64,000 nt of DNA from Daejeonella sp. JGW-45. GTDB lineage: Bacteria > Bacteroidota > Bacteroidia > Sphingobacteriales > Sphingobacteriaceae. Numbering within the stretch: position 1 is the stretch's first letter; each line of letters opens with the position of its first letter. Location of the stretch: the NCBI RefSeq assembly GCF_029360805.1, contig NZ_JARKNC010000001.1, positions 62,001 to 126,000 of the forward strand, read 5' to 3'. Shown piece by piece: positions 1 through 8,824 of the stretch. The notes below the pieces were generated by a model, which was not told where the DNA came from, made no database searches, and saw only the letters and a list, made by a program, of their open reading frames with translations. The position numbers and the translations under genes are program-made.

Positions 1-1054
1 CCAAAAGCGAAACCATCGCTCCTTCGAGCTCACGGACGTTATTATCAATATTATGGGCAACATATTCTATTACCTCTCCCGGAAGCTCTATTCCATCAGA
101 ATACATCTTCTTTTTAAGGATAGCCATCCTGGTTTCCAGGTCTGGGATCTGAAGATCTGCAGACAATCCCCATTTGAATCTTGAAAGCAGTCGTTCTTCG
201 AGTCCTGAAAGATCCTTGGGCGCTTTATCTGAAGTAATGATCAATTGCTTGCCAGACTGGTGCAGATGATTAAAGATATGGAAGAAAATGTCCTGCGTTT
301 TCTCTTTACCTGCAAAGTTGTGCACGTCGTCCATAATAAGCACATCCATTGCCTGATAGAAATTCACAAAATCATTGATGTTGTTATTTTTAAGTGCATC
401 AACAAACTGCTGGGTAAACTTCTCACAGGAAACATATAAAACAAGCTTGTCAGTAAGGTTCCGCTTGATCTCGTTCCCTATCGCCTGGGCGAGGTGGGTT
501 TTTCCCAATCCGACACCGCCATAAATCATAAGTGGGTTGAATGAGGTTCCTCCCGGCTTACCCGCAACAGCGTAACCGGCCGAACGGGCCAGGCGGTTAC
601 AGTCGCCCTCGATAAAGTTTTCAAACGTATAATTCTGGTTGAGCTGAGGATCTACCTGAAGCTTTTTTAAGCCCGGAATTACAAAAGGATTTTTGATGTC
701 TTTATTAAGCGAGATCGGCATCGGCATCGACTGGCTTTTGCCTTCTGCTCCGTTGCCATTTGATGGCATATTGGTTGTATATGGAATACTATTCGAAGAC
801 TTTTCCACAACGATGTTATATTCCAGTCTTCCTTCCTCACCTAACTGCTTTTTCACTGTCTTTCTGAGGAGACCCACGTAGTGCTCTTCAAGCCACTCGT
901 AGAAGAACAAACTCGGCACCTGTATGGTTAACACGTTACCCTCTAGACGTAAGGCTTTTATCGGCTCAAACCAGGTCTTAAAACTCTGAGCCGGGATATT
1001 ATCCTTAATGATCTGGAGGCAGTTATTCCAAACCTGTGTACAAGTTTTTTCCAT
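1..1054 (-). CDS. dnaA: Chromosomal replication initiator DnaA (3' end cut by window edge)
   Basis: DnaA binds DnaA boxes at oriC and opens the duplex for replication. The reading frame runs from an ATG at 1054-1052 to the left edge, giving about 351 codons of an expected roughly 475. Visible are the N-terminal domain I (starting MEKTCTQVWNNCLQ), a low-complexity linker, the AAA+ Walker A GGVGLGKTHL, the Walker B segment VLIMDDVHNF and the arginine-finger region ERLLSRFKWG. The C-terminal DNA-binding domain lies outside the window. The 97 bp upstream of the start hold no clear cluster of DnaA boxes, so the origin is not obviously here. Identification is very secure. Confidence 0.97.
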   Translation of the reverse strand, partial: MEKTCTQVWNNCLQIIKDNIPAQSFKTWFEPIKALRLEGNVLTIQVPSLFFYEWLEEHYVGLLRKTVKKQLGEEGRLEYNIVVEKSSNSIPYTTNMPSNGNGAEGKSQSMPMPISLNKDIKNPFVIPGLKKLQVDPQLNQNYTFENFIEGDCNRLARSAGYAVAGKPGGTSFNPLMIYGGVGLGKTHLAQAIGNEIKRNLTDKLVLYVSCEKFTQQFVDALKNNNINDFVNFYQAMDVLIMDDVHNFAGKEKTQDIFFHIFNHLHQSGKQLIITSDKAPKDLSGLEERLLSRFKWGLSADLQIPDLETRMAILKKKMYSDGIELPGEVIEYVAHNIDNNVRELEGAMVSLL

Positions 1055-1151
1055 ATGATTTTACTAATAATCTGATTTACAACTGATGCCGTGAGAAATG
1101 TTAATAACTCTTTGGAACATCGAATATTCAGAAAAAATTCCGATTAAAAAA

Positions 1152-2099
1152 CTAAATTTTGAAAATAGTTTTAATAGGTTGCGTATCAGAATAGTAGCTT
1201 ATTTTTTCACTATTTTTTCGCTGAAAAATAAAATCAATCCTGCCCAGATTTATACCCGCAAATCCAACCTGATTTACGAGCGTTTCTACCCCCTTTAAAT
1301 TCCTTATTGAGTCTGGTTTCTGCAAAAAGGTATGGGTATGCCCGCCGATGATCAGATCGATAAAATTTGTGTTCTTAGCCAGCACCACATCGGAGACTTT
1401 CTTACTATCATATTTGTATCCCAGATGCGATAAACAGATGACGATATCACAGTTCTGATCAAGCTTAAGAAACCTCTCCGTTTTCAGCGCTGTCTCTACC
1501 GGATCCAGGTAAAGTGTATTGCCATATTGCTGCTTATTTACCAATCCGGTGAGTTCTATACCCAATCCAAAAACTCCGATCTTTATTCCGTCCTTCCTGA
1601 ATATCTTATACGGCTGGGTTTTACCACTCAAAACAGTATCTGAAAAATCATAATTGGTGTTAATGATAGGGAAATTTGCATGGGGTAATTGTTTGCTAAA
1701 CCCCTCAATGCCGTTATCGAAGTCATGGTTGCCCATAATACCAGCGTCATAGGCCATCATGCTCATCATTTTCAACTCCAGTTCACCGCCGTAAAAGTTA
1801 AAATAAGGGGTTCCCTGGAAAATATCACCCGCATCAAACAACAGAACATTCTTTTCTTCACGTCGAATTGTGTTAATCAACGCAGACCGCGCCGCTACAC
1901 CACCCATTCCCTGGTTACGGGAACCATCCATCGGAAATGGTTCAATCCTGCTGTGTACATCGTTTGTATGAAGGAATGCCAGTTTAACCAGGTCGTCCTT
2001 TGCATACAGGCTTCCAGGTGTTATTCCTAAGGCCAGCAGCGCTGCACCCGCAGCGGTACCTTTGATGAACTCTCTCCTATTCCACTTTGATTCGGCCAT
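1152..2099 (-). CDS. Exported 5'-nucleotidase-family metallophosphatase (N-terminal half of a UshA-type enzyme)
   Basis: Calcineurin-like phosphoesterase domain of the 5'-nucleotidase/UshA family, which removes phosphate from nucleotides in the periplasm. Metal and catalytic motifs are all visible: HTNDVHSR, GDIFQGTPYFN, GNHDFDNG, CLSHLGY and GGHTHTF. The N-terminus (RREFIKGTAAGAALLALG) is a twin-arginine-type signal, so it is probably exported folded. The usual C-terminal substrate-binding domain is absent; it is a separate gene just upstream, overlapping by about 23 nt. ATG at 2099 is preferred over a GTG one codon upstream. About 315 residues. The two proteins probably form one enzyme (inference). 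Confidence 0.9.
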   Translation of the reverse strand: MAESKWNRREFIKGTAAGAALLALGITPGSLYAKDDLVKLAFLHTNDVHSRIEPFPMDGSRNQGMGGVAARSALINTIRREEKNVLLFDAGDIFQGTPYFNFYGGELELKMMSMMAYDAGIMGNHDFDNGIEGFSKQLPHANFPIINTNYDFSDTVLSGKTQPYKIFRKDGIKIGVFGLGIELTGLVNKQQYGNTLYLDPVETALKTERFLKLDQNCDIVICLSHLGYKYDSKKVSDVVLAKNTNFIDLIIGGHTHTFLQKPDSIRNLKGVETLVNQVGFAGINLGRIDFIFQRKNSEKISYYSDTQPIKTIFKI

Positions 2100-2835
2100 C
2101 ACGTTGAGGATTTAGCATTCTACCTTCATTCGTCTGATGCTGCAAGTAAATAATTAAAGCATCCCGTAGTTTAAGATCGTACTCTTTGCGGTCGGTCGAC
2201 TTAAGAAATATTTCTCCCCCATCGCCGCCATTTGCCATATAATCGGAGGTCAGCACGGTGTAGCTCCTCGCCGGATCAAAAGCCTGTCCATTGATTTTAA
2301 TATCGGCCGCCTTTTTATTCCTAATGATGTAACTCGCTCCCGAAATAGGATCGCCGCCCATTGCAGCCATATAATCAAAGAACGAAAGCATGTCAGGCCC
2401 TGAAAACTTAACCGTAGTGATCAGGTTCTCAAATGGCATAAGTTCATACACTTTAAACAATGGGATATTACCTTTAGGAAGAGGAACGCGTAAGCCACCG
2501 TAATTCGTATAGGCCAGATCAAAATCAATATTCCTGGACTTTCCTGCTGCAAACATGGCATCCGCCATTAAGTTATTAAGCGGGCCCTCCGGGCGGCTCT
2601 TTACGATTTCAACTGCTGATACGGCTATGATACCGTTGAGAAGTGAATCTACGCGCTTTTTATATGGAAGGTAATACTCGATGATCTTTTCATCCTTAGG
2701 ACGATCAGAAGATATGGGATACTGGTTTTTCTCGGAGCCGGTTAAACGTAGCTTTGGTGAGCATGAAAACATCCCCAAAATGATCAGGTATGCCAGAAGA
2801 TTCCTTTTAGCCAGGCTCAGTTTACGATAATTCAT
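2077..2835 (-). CDS. 5'-nucleotidase C-terminal domain lipoprotein
   Basis: 252-residue protein made almost only of the 5'-nucleotidase C-terminal domain, which in UshA binds the nucleoside base. It begins with a lipoprotein signal ending in a lipobox (LGMFSC, Cys about 25), so it is predicted to be membrane-anchored. Domain hallmarks include NLMADAM, TNYGGLRVPLPKG, FENLITTVKFSG and the late SDYMANGGDGG segment. It is transcribed before the metallophosphatase gene, the reverse of the domain order in a fused UshA, and overlaps it. The partner pair is a known Bacteroidota arrangement. Its exact substrate cannot be told from sequence. Confidence 0.88.
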   Translation of the reverse strand: MNYRKLSLAKRNLLAYLIILGMFSCSPKLRLTGSEKNQYPISSDRPKDEKIIEYYLPYKKRVDSLLNGIIAVSAVEIVKSRPEGPLNNLMADAMFAAGKSRNIDFDLAYTNYGGLRVPLPKGNIPLFKVYELMPFENLITTVKFSGPDMLSFFDYMAAMGGDPISGASYIIRNKKAADIKINGQAFDPARSYTVLTSDYMANGGDGGEIFLKSTDRKEYDLKLRDALIIYLQHQTNEGRMLNPQRDGRIKVE

Positions 2836-2838
2836 CCT

Positions 2839-4389
2839 TTAATATTCGCCAAATTCATTTCTCAATACGTCTGAAATTTCGCCAAGCGTTGCATACGCTT
2901 CGACCGCTGCGAGTATGAAAGGCATAATGTTGCTGCCGCTTTTTGCAGATATGGCTAGATTCTCCAGCGCTACCTTAACTTGTGCATTACTTCTTTCCGC
3001 CTTCAACAAGTTGAGTTTGTCAATCTGTACTTTCCGGATAGAATCGTCCACGCGGAAAACTTCCGGGCCAATGCCTTCCTTATCCTTATCCTCATACTTA
3101 TTTACACCTACTAACGTTCTTTCTCCGCTTTCAATATCATTTTGGTATTTATACGCTGAACCTGCTATCTCATTTTGAATATAACCCTCTTCAATAGCGC
3201 TCACTGACCCGCCTTTGGCGTCTATAATATTTATATACTTCCATGCGGCCTGTTCCATTTCATCCGTGAGCGCCTCCACAAAATAAGACCCTGCTAAAGG
3301 ATCTACCGTATCAGCCACCCCGCTTTCAAAAGCGATTATCTGCTGGGTTCTTAATGCAACTTTTGCAGCAGCTTCTGTAGGCAAGGAAAGGGCTTCATCG
3401 TAACCATTGGTGTGAAGAGACTGGGTTCCGCCCAGGACAGCGGCCATAGCCTGGTTCGTAACTCTTATAATATTATTCAGTGGCTGCTGCGCAGTCAGGG
3501 TCGACCCTCCGGTTTGCGTATGAAACCGAAGCTTTTGCGCGCCGGAATCAGTTGCACCCAGGGATTTCGTTATTTCAGCCCACATTCTTCTCGCAGCCCT
3601 GAACTTTGCTATCTCTTCAAAGAAATTATTATGGCAGTTAAAAAAGAAAGATAAGCGCTTTGCGAAAACGTTAATGTCCAATCCTTTATCGATAGCAGCC
3701 TGTAAATATGTTTTGCCATTAGCCAGCGTAAATGCAAGCTCCTGAACGGCTGTAGAACCTGCCTCCCTGATGTGATATCCTGAAATAGAGATTGTGTTCC
3801 ACTTTGGAACTTCCTTGCTGCAATATTCAAAAACATCCGTTATCAATCTCATAGATGCTTGCGGAGGAAATATATACGTCCCCCTGGCGGCATATTCTTT
3901 GAGGATATCATTTTGTACAGTTCCCGAGATCTGAGTAAGGTCAGCTCCCTGTTTCCTGGCCAGGCTTATATACATAGCAAGCAAGATAGGCGCCGTAGCA
4001 TTTATTGTCATTGAACTGGTTACCTTCTGAAGATCAATCCCTTCAAACAAAGTCTCCATATCTTTTAACGAGTCGATAGCCACACCAACTTTACCGACTT
4101 CTCCTTCAGACATCTCATGGTCTGAATCATAACCTATCTGTGTGGGCAGATCGAATGCAACTGAAATACCCGTTGTGCCCTGAGACAGGAGGTAGTGATA
4201 TCTCTTATTTGACTCCTCCGCGGTAGAAAACCCTGCATATTGGCGCATGGTCCACATCCGGCCACGGTACATATCTTTTTGTATTCCCCTGGTGTAAGGA
4301 AACTCGCCGGGTTGTTCCAGGGTTTTCGGCTCAGAGTAAACGTCCCTGATCTCTATTCCTGAGGTCGTGCGTATGTTCTTCTCTCCCAT
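2839..4389 (-). CDS. Methylmalonyl-CoA mutase large subunit, catalytic domain only
   Basis: Catalytic TIM-barrel part of the adenosylcobalamin-dependent methylmalonyl-CoA mutase, interconverting methylmalonyl-CoA and succinyl-CoA. At 516 residues it lacks the C-terminal B12-binding domain, which must be supplied by another protein outside this window. Residues matching P. shermanii Tyr89, Arg207 and His244 occur at Tyr51 (RQYAGF), Arg169 ([10 protein letters not shown]) and His206 (SGYH) with identical spacing. The Tyr/Arg pair is typical of methylmalonyl rather than isobutyryl mutases. It lies 4 nt downstream of the 177-residue membrane protein gene and 3 nt upstream of the nucleotidase lipoprotein gene, so co-transcription is likely. 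Family certain; substrate well supported. Confidence 0.93.
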   Translation of the reverse strand: MGEKNIRTTSGIEIRDVYSEPKTLEQPGEFPYTRGIQKDMYRGRMWTMRQYAGFSTAEESNKRYHYLLSQGTTGISVAFDLPTQIGYDSDHEMSEGEVGKVGVAIDSLKDMETLFEGIDLQKVTSSMTINATAPILLAMYISLARKQGADLTQISGTVQNDILKEYAARGTYIFPPQASMRLITDVFEYCSKEVPKWNTISISGYHIREAGSTAVQELAFTLANGKTYLQAAIDKGLDINVFAKRLSFFFNCHNNFFEEIAKFRAARRMWAEITKSLGATDSGAQKLRFHTQTGGSTLTAQQPLNNIIRVTNQAMAAVLGGTQSLHTNGYDEALSLPTEAAAKVALRTQQIIAFESGVADTVDPLAGSYFVEALTDEMEQAAWKYINIIDAKGGSVSAIEEGYIQNEIAGSAYKYQNDIESGERTLVGVNKYEDKDKEGIGPEVFRVDDSIRKVQIDKLNLLKAERSNAQVKVALENLAISAKSGSNIMPFILAAVEAYATLGEISDVLRNEFGEY

Positions 4390-4393
4390 ATCA

Positions 4394-4927
4394 TTAAAAT
4401 AATGCCTGTACGTCTTGCTTTACGATATTCAAAGCAACGTCATAAGGATTTTCGGAATCAAGATGGGCTAAATGACTTAATACAGACTTACTTAGATCTG
4501 CAGCCGTTGCGTGTTCAGGGAGGGCGCTTGTTGCGCTGTTAATAATAGTTATAGTATCGTCCTTAATCTTTTTGACCACATTCCAGGTCGTTTGGCTAAC
4601 ATAGATCTGTTGTGAAATATTGTGCTGATACTCGGCTTTTATATCAGCAATAATAATATTTTGCATTTCCTTCGCGCTCATACCCGGCACGTGGAGCCTC
4701 AGAAGCATGTTCGCCGGATTTATTCGTTCAAGAAATAAGACTGTTCTTTCATAAGCCTGAAGTCTAAGCGGCAAGATCTGCTTAAGGCTTTCCTTTTTCA
4801 ATTCAATCATTCTGAAATTAAACCGTTTGTCCAAATAGCCCTTTATAAAGACCCAGCCGGCGAAGAATACGATGAGACCTGCGACGGCAAATTTTAAGAT
4901 ATCGAGAAGGTATAGTGTGGAATTCAT
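4394..4927 (-). CDS. Conserved membrane-anchored protein of unknown function
   Basis: 177 residues: one N-terminal transmembrane helix (about residues 8-28, [17 protein letters not shown]) followed by a mostly helical soluble part rich in Leu, Ile and charged residues. No catalytic motif is apparent. The gene is immediately upstream (4 nt) of methylmalonyl-CoA mutase, a linkage suggestive of translational coupling but not of a specific role. It is divergent from the IscA-type gene, with 95 bp between them. It resembles small membrane proteins often found beside this mutase in Sphingobacteriaceae, but I cannot assign a function. Confidence 0.7.
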   Translation of the reverse strand: MNSTLYLLDILKFAVAGLIVFFAGWVFIKGYLDKRFNFRMIELKKESLKQILPLRLQAYERTVLFLERINPANMLLRLHVPGMSAKEMQNIIIADIKAEYQHNISQQIYVSQTTWNVVKKIKDDTITIINSATSALPEHATAADLSKSVLSHLAHLDSENPYDVALNIVKQDVQALF

Positions 4928-4993
4928 GGATGCTGTGTTTGTTAGCGGATGGTCAAAAAGCCGTTGGCCCGAACAAAAGTGAGCAATTTCACG

Positions 4994-5001
4994 TATATTT
5001 G
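4994..5001 (+). promoter_or_regulatory. Candidate -7 box for the IscA-type gene
   Basis: TATATTTG matches the Bacteroidota -7 consensus TAnnTTTG exactly and ends 21 nt before the ATG. No good -33 TTTG is seen at 19-20 nt, so the call rests on one box. Confidence 0.45.
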
Positions 5002-5022
5002 TATATCATTTTAAAAGAAATA

Positions 5023-5376
5023 ATGAGTACAGAAACTGCAACTGCGACAGCTCCCGTGACATTGACGGACGGAGCAAAGAAAGAAATAAAAAAGCTTATA
5101 CAGCAGCAGGAGCTCGGTGAAGACTATGGCCTGCGTTTGGGTGTTGAAGGCGGGGGGTGTGCTGGCATGAATTATATTTTAGGCTTCGATCAGCAAAAAG
5201 AAGGAGACCAGGTCTATTCAATAGACGGGATAAGAATTTTCATGCATAAAGCACATGGGCTTTATCTGGTTGGCATGGAAGTAGACTTTCAGGATGGACT
5301 GAATGCGCGTGGCTTTACGTTCAGCAATCCCAATGCAAGCAGCACTTGCGGATGCGGCACATCCTTCTCAGTCTAA
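5023..5376 (+). CDS. HesB/IscA-family iron-sulfur cluster assembly/carrier protein
   Basis: 117-residue A-type Fe-S carrier that receives clusters and passes them to apoproteins in the cytosol. The three ligand cysteines are in place: one in EGGGCAGMNY and two in the C-terminal STCGCGTSF. A short Ser/Thr/Ala-rich N-terminus (MSTETATATA) precedes the fold. The start is taken at the ATG at 5023, 21 nt after a perfect -7 box; the open frame extends further upstream but through the promoter. It is followed by a strong hairpin terminator at 5403. Which A-type subfamily it belongs to (IscA, ErpA, SufA) cannot be decided here. Confidence 0.93.
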   Translation: MSTETATATAPVTLTDGAKKEIKKLIQQQELGEDYGLRLGVEGGGCAGMNYILGFDQQKEGDQVYSIDGIRIFMHKAHGLYLVGMEVDFQDGLNARGFTFSNPNASSTCGCGTSFSV

Positions 5377-5402
5377 AAAATAATAAATTGTAACATTTTG
5401 CA

Positions 5403-5434
5403 AAGTCCTGCTGTCAAACCTGCAGGACTTTTTT
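5403..5434 (+). terminator. Rho-independent terminator after the IscA-type gene
   Basis: A perfect 9-bp stem (AAGTCCTGC at 5403-5411 with GCAGGACTT at 5422-5430), a 10-nt loop and a T-rich tail. It lies inside a possible TTG-initiated extension of the next gene, which argues for that gene starting at 5446. Confidence 0.8.
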
Positions 5435-5445
5435 ATATTTATACT

Positions 5446-6690
5446 ATGGCTGCAAAGATGAGTTACTCTGAAAATGTCAAGGTTGCTATGCAATCTGTCA
5501 AGGGTAACAAACTCCGCACATTTTTAACTGCCATTATCATTGCGATAGGGATCACTGCATTGGTAGGGATCCTGACTTCCATTGAAGCCATAGAGGGCTC
5601 TTTAAATGATACGTTTTCAAGCATGGGTGCAAACTCCTTTACCATCCGCAACCGAGGCATAGGAATCCGCATTGGTGGTGGTGGGCAGCGTCCCAAAAGG
5701 TATAAAGCTATAGATTACCGGCAGGCAGTTGAATTCAAAAATAACTTTAATTTTCCTGCGATGATATCCGTCAACGTATTTGCCTCTTTTGGAGGAACGG
5801 TTAAATACGGCAACGAAAAAACTAATCCTAATATTTCAGTACTGGGCGCCGATGAGAATTATCTCCCATCAGCAGGGTATAAACTGGCTGCCGGGCGTAA
5901 TTTTTCACAGACGGAATTAGAATATGGCAGCAGTGTTGTTATAGTGGGAGATGAAATAAAAACCAGGCTATTCCCGGGATCTGATCCGATAAATAAGATC
6001 ATTCACATCGGAAGCAACAAATTCCGGATCATAGGCGTACTGGCGGCTAAAGGATCTAGCGTTGGTTTCGGCGGAGATAAAATTTGTGTAGTGCCCTTAT
6101 TACGCGCTAAGCAAATAATGACCATTACCAATCCTTCTTACACCATTTCGGTAACAGCCGACGACCCCGCGCAAATGGAAGGCGCTATTGGCGAAGCTAC
6201 AGCTCTGTTCAGAAACGTCAGAAACCTGAAAGTTGGTGATGAGAACAACTTTGAAATCACTAAGAGCGATGCTATTGCTCAAACCTTTATTGACAATTTG
6301 AAATACGTGCGCTGGGGCGGTATTGTGATCGGAGCCATAACCTTGATCGGTGCCGCTATCGCTTTAATGAATATCATGATCGTATCTGTCACCGAGCGGA
6401 CCCGCGAAATTGGGATACGTAAGGCAATAGGAGCTACGCCGATGGTGATCCGGCGACAATTTCTTATCGAAGCGATAGTAATCTGCCTGATGGGTGGCTT
6501 AACAGGAGTGTTTCTGGGGATCCTGATAGGCAACCTGCTCTCGATGGTGATGGGCGGTTCATTTATTATGCCTTGGGCATGGACTTTCCTGGGTCTGACC
6601 TTATGTATTGGTGTTGGTTTGGTATCAGGTCTTTACCCAGCCGTAAAAGCGTCAAAATTAGATCCTGTAGAATCGCTACGGTACGAATAA
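5446..6690 (+). CDS. MacB/FtsX-type ABC transporter permease
   Basis: 414-residue inner-membrane permease. Order: N-terminal transmembrane helix (about 22-45, TFLTAIIIAIGITALVGIL), a periplasmic MacB core domain (about 50-275), then three C-terminal helices of an FtsX domain with the conserved TERTREIGIRKAIGA segment. Family members work with a MacB/LolD-type ATPase in lipoprotein, peptide or drug export. No ATPase or adaptor gene is adjacent, so its partner must be elsewhere. The start is the ATG at 5446 (MAAKMSY) just after a terminator; a second in-frame ATG at 5458 is possible. Converges on rfbB with an 11-bp gap. Confidence 0.9.
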   Translation: MAAKMSYSENVKVAMQSVKGNKLRTFLTAIIIAIGITALVGILTSIEAIEGSLNDTFSSMGANSFTIRNRGIGIRIGGGGQRPKRYKAIDYRQAVEFKNNFNFPAMISVNVFASFGGTVKYGNEKTNPNISVLGADENYLPSAGYKLAAGRNFSQTELEYGSSVVIVGDEIKTRLFPGSDPINKIIHIGSNKFRIIGVLAAKGSSVGFGGDKICVVPLLRAKQIMTITNPSYTISVTADDPAQMEGAIGEATALFRNVRNLKVGDENNFEITKSDAIAQTFIDNLKYVRWGGIVIGAITLIGAAIALMNIMIVSVTERTREIGIRKAIGATPMVIRRQFLIEAIVICLMGGLTGVFLGILIGNLLSMVMGGSFIMPWAWTFLGLTLCIGVGLVSGLYPAVKASKLDPVESLRYE

Positions 6691-6701
6691 CAAGAAAGTT
6701 C

Positions 6702-7769
6702 TTACTTACCGGAGCCCTCGCGATCGTTATACTGCGTTGCATAGTACGATTGGTAGTCTCCCGAAGTAACCTGTTGCAACCATTTCTCGTTCTGAAGGTA
6801 CCAGTCAACCGTTCTTGACAAGCCCTCTTCAAACTGAAGGCTGGGCGTCCAGTTTAAATCGTTTTGAAGTTTTGACGAATCAATAGCGTAACGCTGATCG
6901 TGCCCGGCACGATCTGTCACAAAGGTGATCAGCTTCTCGGAAGTTCCCGGATCACGGCTTAGTTTCCCATCCATGATCTTGCATAATAATCTAATCAGAT
7001 CTATATTTTTCCACTCATTATGACCTCCCACATTGTACGTGCTTCCTGAAGCAGCATGGTGAAAAATTACATCAATGGCACGCGCATGGTCCTCCACCCA
7101 TAGCCAATCGCGAATATTCTCTCCTTTCCCGTAAACAGGTATAGATTGAAAATTCTTGATATTATTGATCGCCAGCGGGATCAGCTTTTCTGGAAAATGA
7201 TACGAACCGTAATTATTTGAACAATTTGAGATCACTGTATCAATTCCGTAAGTATCATGATAGGCTCTGACAAAATGATCGGAGCTCGCCTTTGAAGCTG
7301 AATAAGGACTATGGGGATCGTACGAGGTATTTTCAGTGAATAAGCCCTCGTCTCCGAGACTTCCATAGACCTCGTCAGTAGAAACATGATAAAAACGATG
7401 TCGTTCGAATTCACCCTCCCAACTGGCCTTTGCCGCGTTCAACAAATTAACAGTACCGACGACATTTGTAAGGACGAATTCCAGGGGATTGCTTATCGAA
7501 CGATCCACATGAGACTCCGCGGCAAGGTGAATAACAGCATCGATCTTCTCCGTGTTAAACAATTCACTGATAAAGCCGGAATCTACAATATCACCTTTAA
7601 TAAAACGATAATTAGGTTTATCCTCAATATCTCTCAGGTTTAAAAGGTTCCCGGCGTATGTTAATTTATCCAGGTTTATGATCTCATATTCCGGATAGGA
7701 GTTTACAAAACGCCGGACCACATGTGAGCCGATGAAGCCCGCACCACCTGTAATTAAAATCTTCTTCAT
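6702..7769 (-). CDS. rfbB: dTDP-glucose 4,6-dehydratase
   Basis: Extended short-chain dehydrogenase (355 aa) converting dTDP-glucose to dTDP-4-keto-6-deoxyglucose, the entry to dTDP-rhamnose and other deoxysugars. The Rossmann motif GGAGFIG is at 8-14, the catalytic Thr-Asp-Glu at 131-133 (STDEVYG) and YSASK places Tyr156/Lys160. The TDE triad separates it from 4-epimerases. It is the last gene of a four-gene nucleotide-sugar operon, 20 nt after galE. No rmlA, rmlC or rmlD is adjacent, so the final product is uncertain. Confidence 0.95.
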   Translation of the reverse strand: MKKILITGGAGFIGSHVVRRFVNSYPEYEIINLDKLTYAGNLLNLRDIEDKPNYRFIKGDIVDSGFISELFNTEKIDAVIHLAAESHVDRSISNPLEFVLTNVVGTVNLLNAAKASWEGEFERHRFYHVSTDEVYGSLGDEGLFTENTSYDPHSPYSASKASSDHFVRAYHDTYGIDTVISNCSNNYGSYHFPEKLIPLAINNIKNFQSIPVYGKGENIRDWLWVEDHARAIDVIFHHAASGSTYNVGGHNEWKNIDLIRLLCKIMDGKLSRDPGTSEKLITFVTDRAGHDQRYAIDSSKLQNDLNWTPSLQFEEGLSRTVDWYLQNEKWLQQVTSGDYQSYYATQYNDREGSGK

Positions 7770-7789
7770 TATTTGATGATCGAGCTATT

Positions 7790-8824
7790 CTATTCGAATG
7801 GATTTTGCTTTATATAGTTTTCCCAGGCCCAGGCAGAGCTCATCATCTCATTGAGACCTAAGCCAGCTTTCCACGCAAGCTCTTTTTCTGCTTTAGTCAC
7901 ATCGCCATAGATCTTTTCTATGTCTCCGCTTCTGCGTGGTCCAATTTCATAATTTAATTTAACACCCGTCACCTGTTCAAACGACTTTATAACTTCGAGA
8001 ACGGTATGTCCCTGCCCTGTTCCAATATTGAACACATCGAATGAACCGCCCGCAGCTTTAGCCTCCATATTTTTCAACGCCGCGATATGGGCTTTTGCGA
8101 GATCAACAACGTGTATATAATCGCGAATACATGAGCCGTCAGGAGTATTATAATCGTCACCAAAAACAACAATCTTACCTCGTTTACCGATAGCAGACTG
8201 AGTGATAAAAGGAACGAGGTTTTGGGGCACACCTATCGGAAGTTCGCCGATAAGCGCCGACGAATGCGCACCCACCGGGTTGAAATATCTTAAGGCTGTT
8301 GCATTAAGATTATTATTTACAGACGAGAAATCCCTCAGTATTTCTTCAGAAATCTGTTTCGTATTACCGTACGGCGATTCTGCGTCCTTTATTCTTGCCT
8401 GCTCATTTACAGGCAAATTATCCGGTTCGCCGTATACTGTACAACTGGATGAAAAAACAAAGTCGATCTTCTTACCGGCAAAGGTTTCAAGCAATCCTAT
8501 AAGTGAATAGATGTTATTCCGGTAATATTTCAGGGGTTCACTTACTGATTCACCGACGCTTTTAAATGCAGCGAAGTGAATAATGCCACTGATATCAGGG
8601 TGCAGCTCGACAAGATTCTTGACATTTTTCTCATCACAAAGGTCAACATTCAAAAATTCAGGAGTTCTGCCTGTGATTTTCTCAATTTGCCTGATTATAC
8701 CTGAATTTGAATTGCTTAAATTATCTGCAATCACCGGCTCGTAACCGGAACTTATTAGTTCCACAACAGTGTGCGAACCTATATAGCCAGTGCCGCCTGT
8801 AACCAGAATCTTTTTCCCAGCCAT
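7790..8824 (-). CDS. galE: UDP-glucose 4-epimerase
   Basis: 344-residue NAD-dependent epimerase interconverting UDP-glucose and UDP-galactose. GGTGYIG is at 10-16, the SSSCTVYG catalytic Ser/Thr segment at about 125-132, and PYGNTK gives Tyr152/Lys156. Length is usual for GalE (about 340). Its start codon overlaps the stop of the preceding decarboxylase gene by one base (TAATG), implying translational coupling. In this operon it probably supplies precursors for surface polysaccharide. Confidence 0.95.
   Translation of the reverse strand: MAGKKILVTGGTGYIGSHTVVELISSGYEPVIADNLSNSNSGIIRQIEKITGRTPEFLNVDLCDEKNVKNLVELHPDISGIIHFAAFKSVGESVSEPLKYYRNNIYSLIGLLETFAGKKIDFVFSSSCTVYGEPDNLPVNEQARIKDAESPYGNTKQISEEILRDFSSVNNNLNATALRYFNPVGAHSSALIGELPIGVPQNLVPFITQSAIGKRGKIVVFGDDYNTPDGSCIRDYIHVVDLAKAHIAALKNMEAKAAGGSFDVFNIGTGQGHTVLEVIKSFEQVTGVKLNYEIGPRRSGDIEKIYGDVTKAEKELAWKAGLGLNEMMSSAWAWENYIKQNPFE

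Noticed and set aside
1055-1151. Possible origin of replication next to dnaA
   Set aside because: Only one weak DnaA-box-like word (TTATTAACA on the minus strand) in 97 bp, no cluster and no long AT-rich unwinding element.
5398-5445. N-terminal extension of the MacB-like permease from a TTG
   Set aside because: The extension lies across a perfect terminator hairpin and adds residues not expected in the family; ATG at 5446 is preferred.
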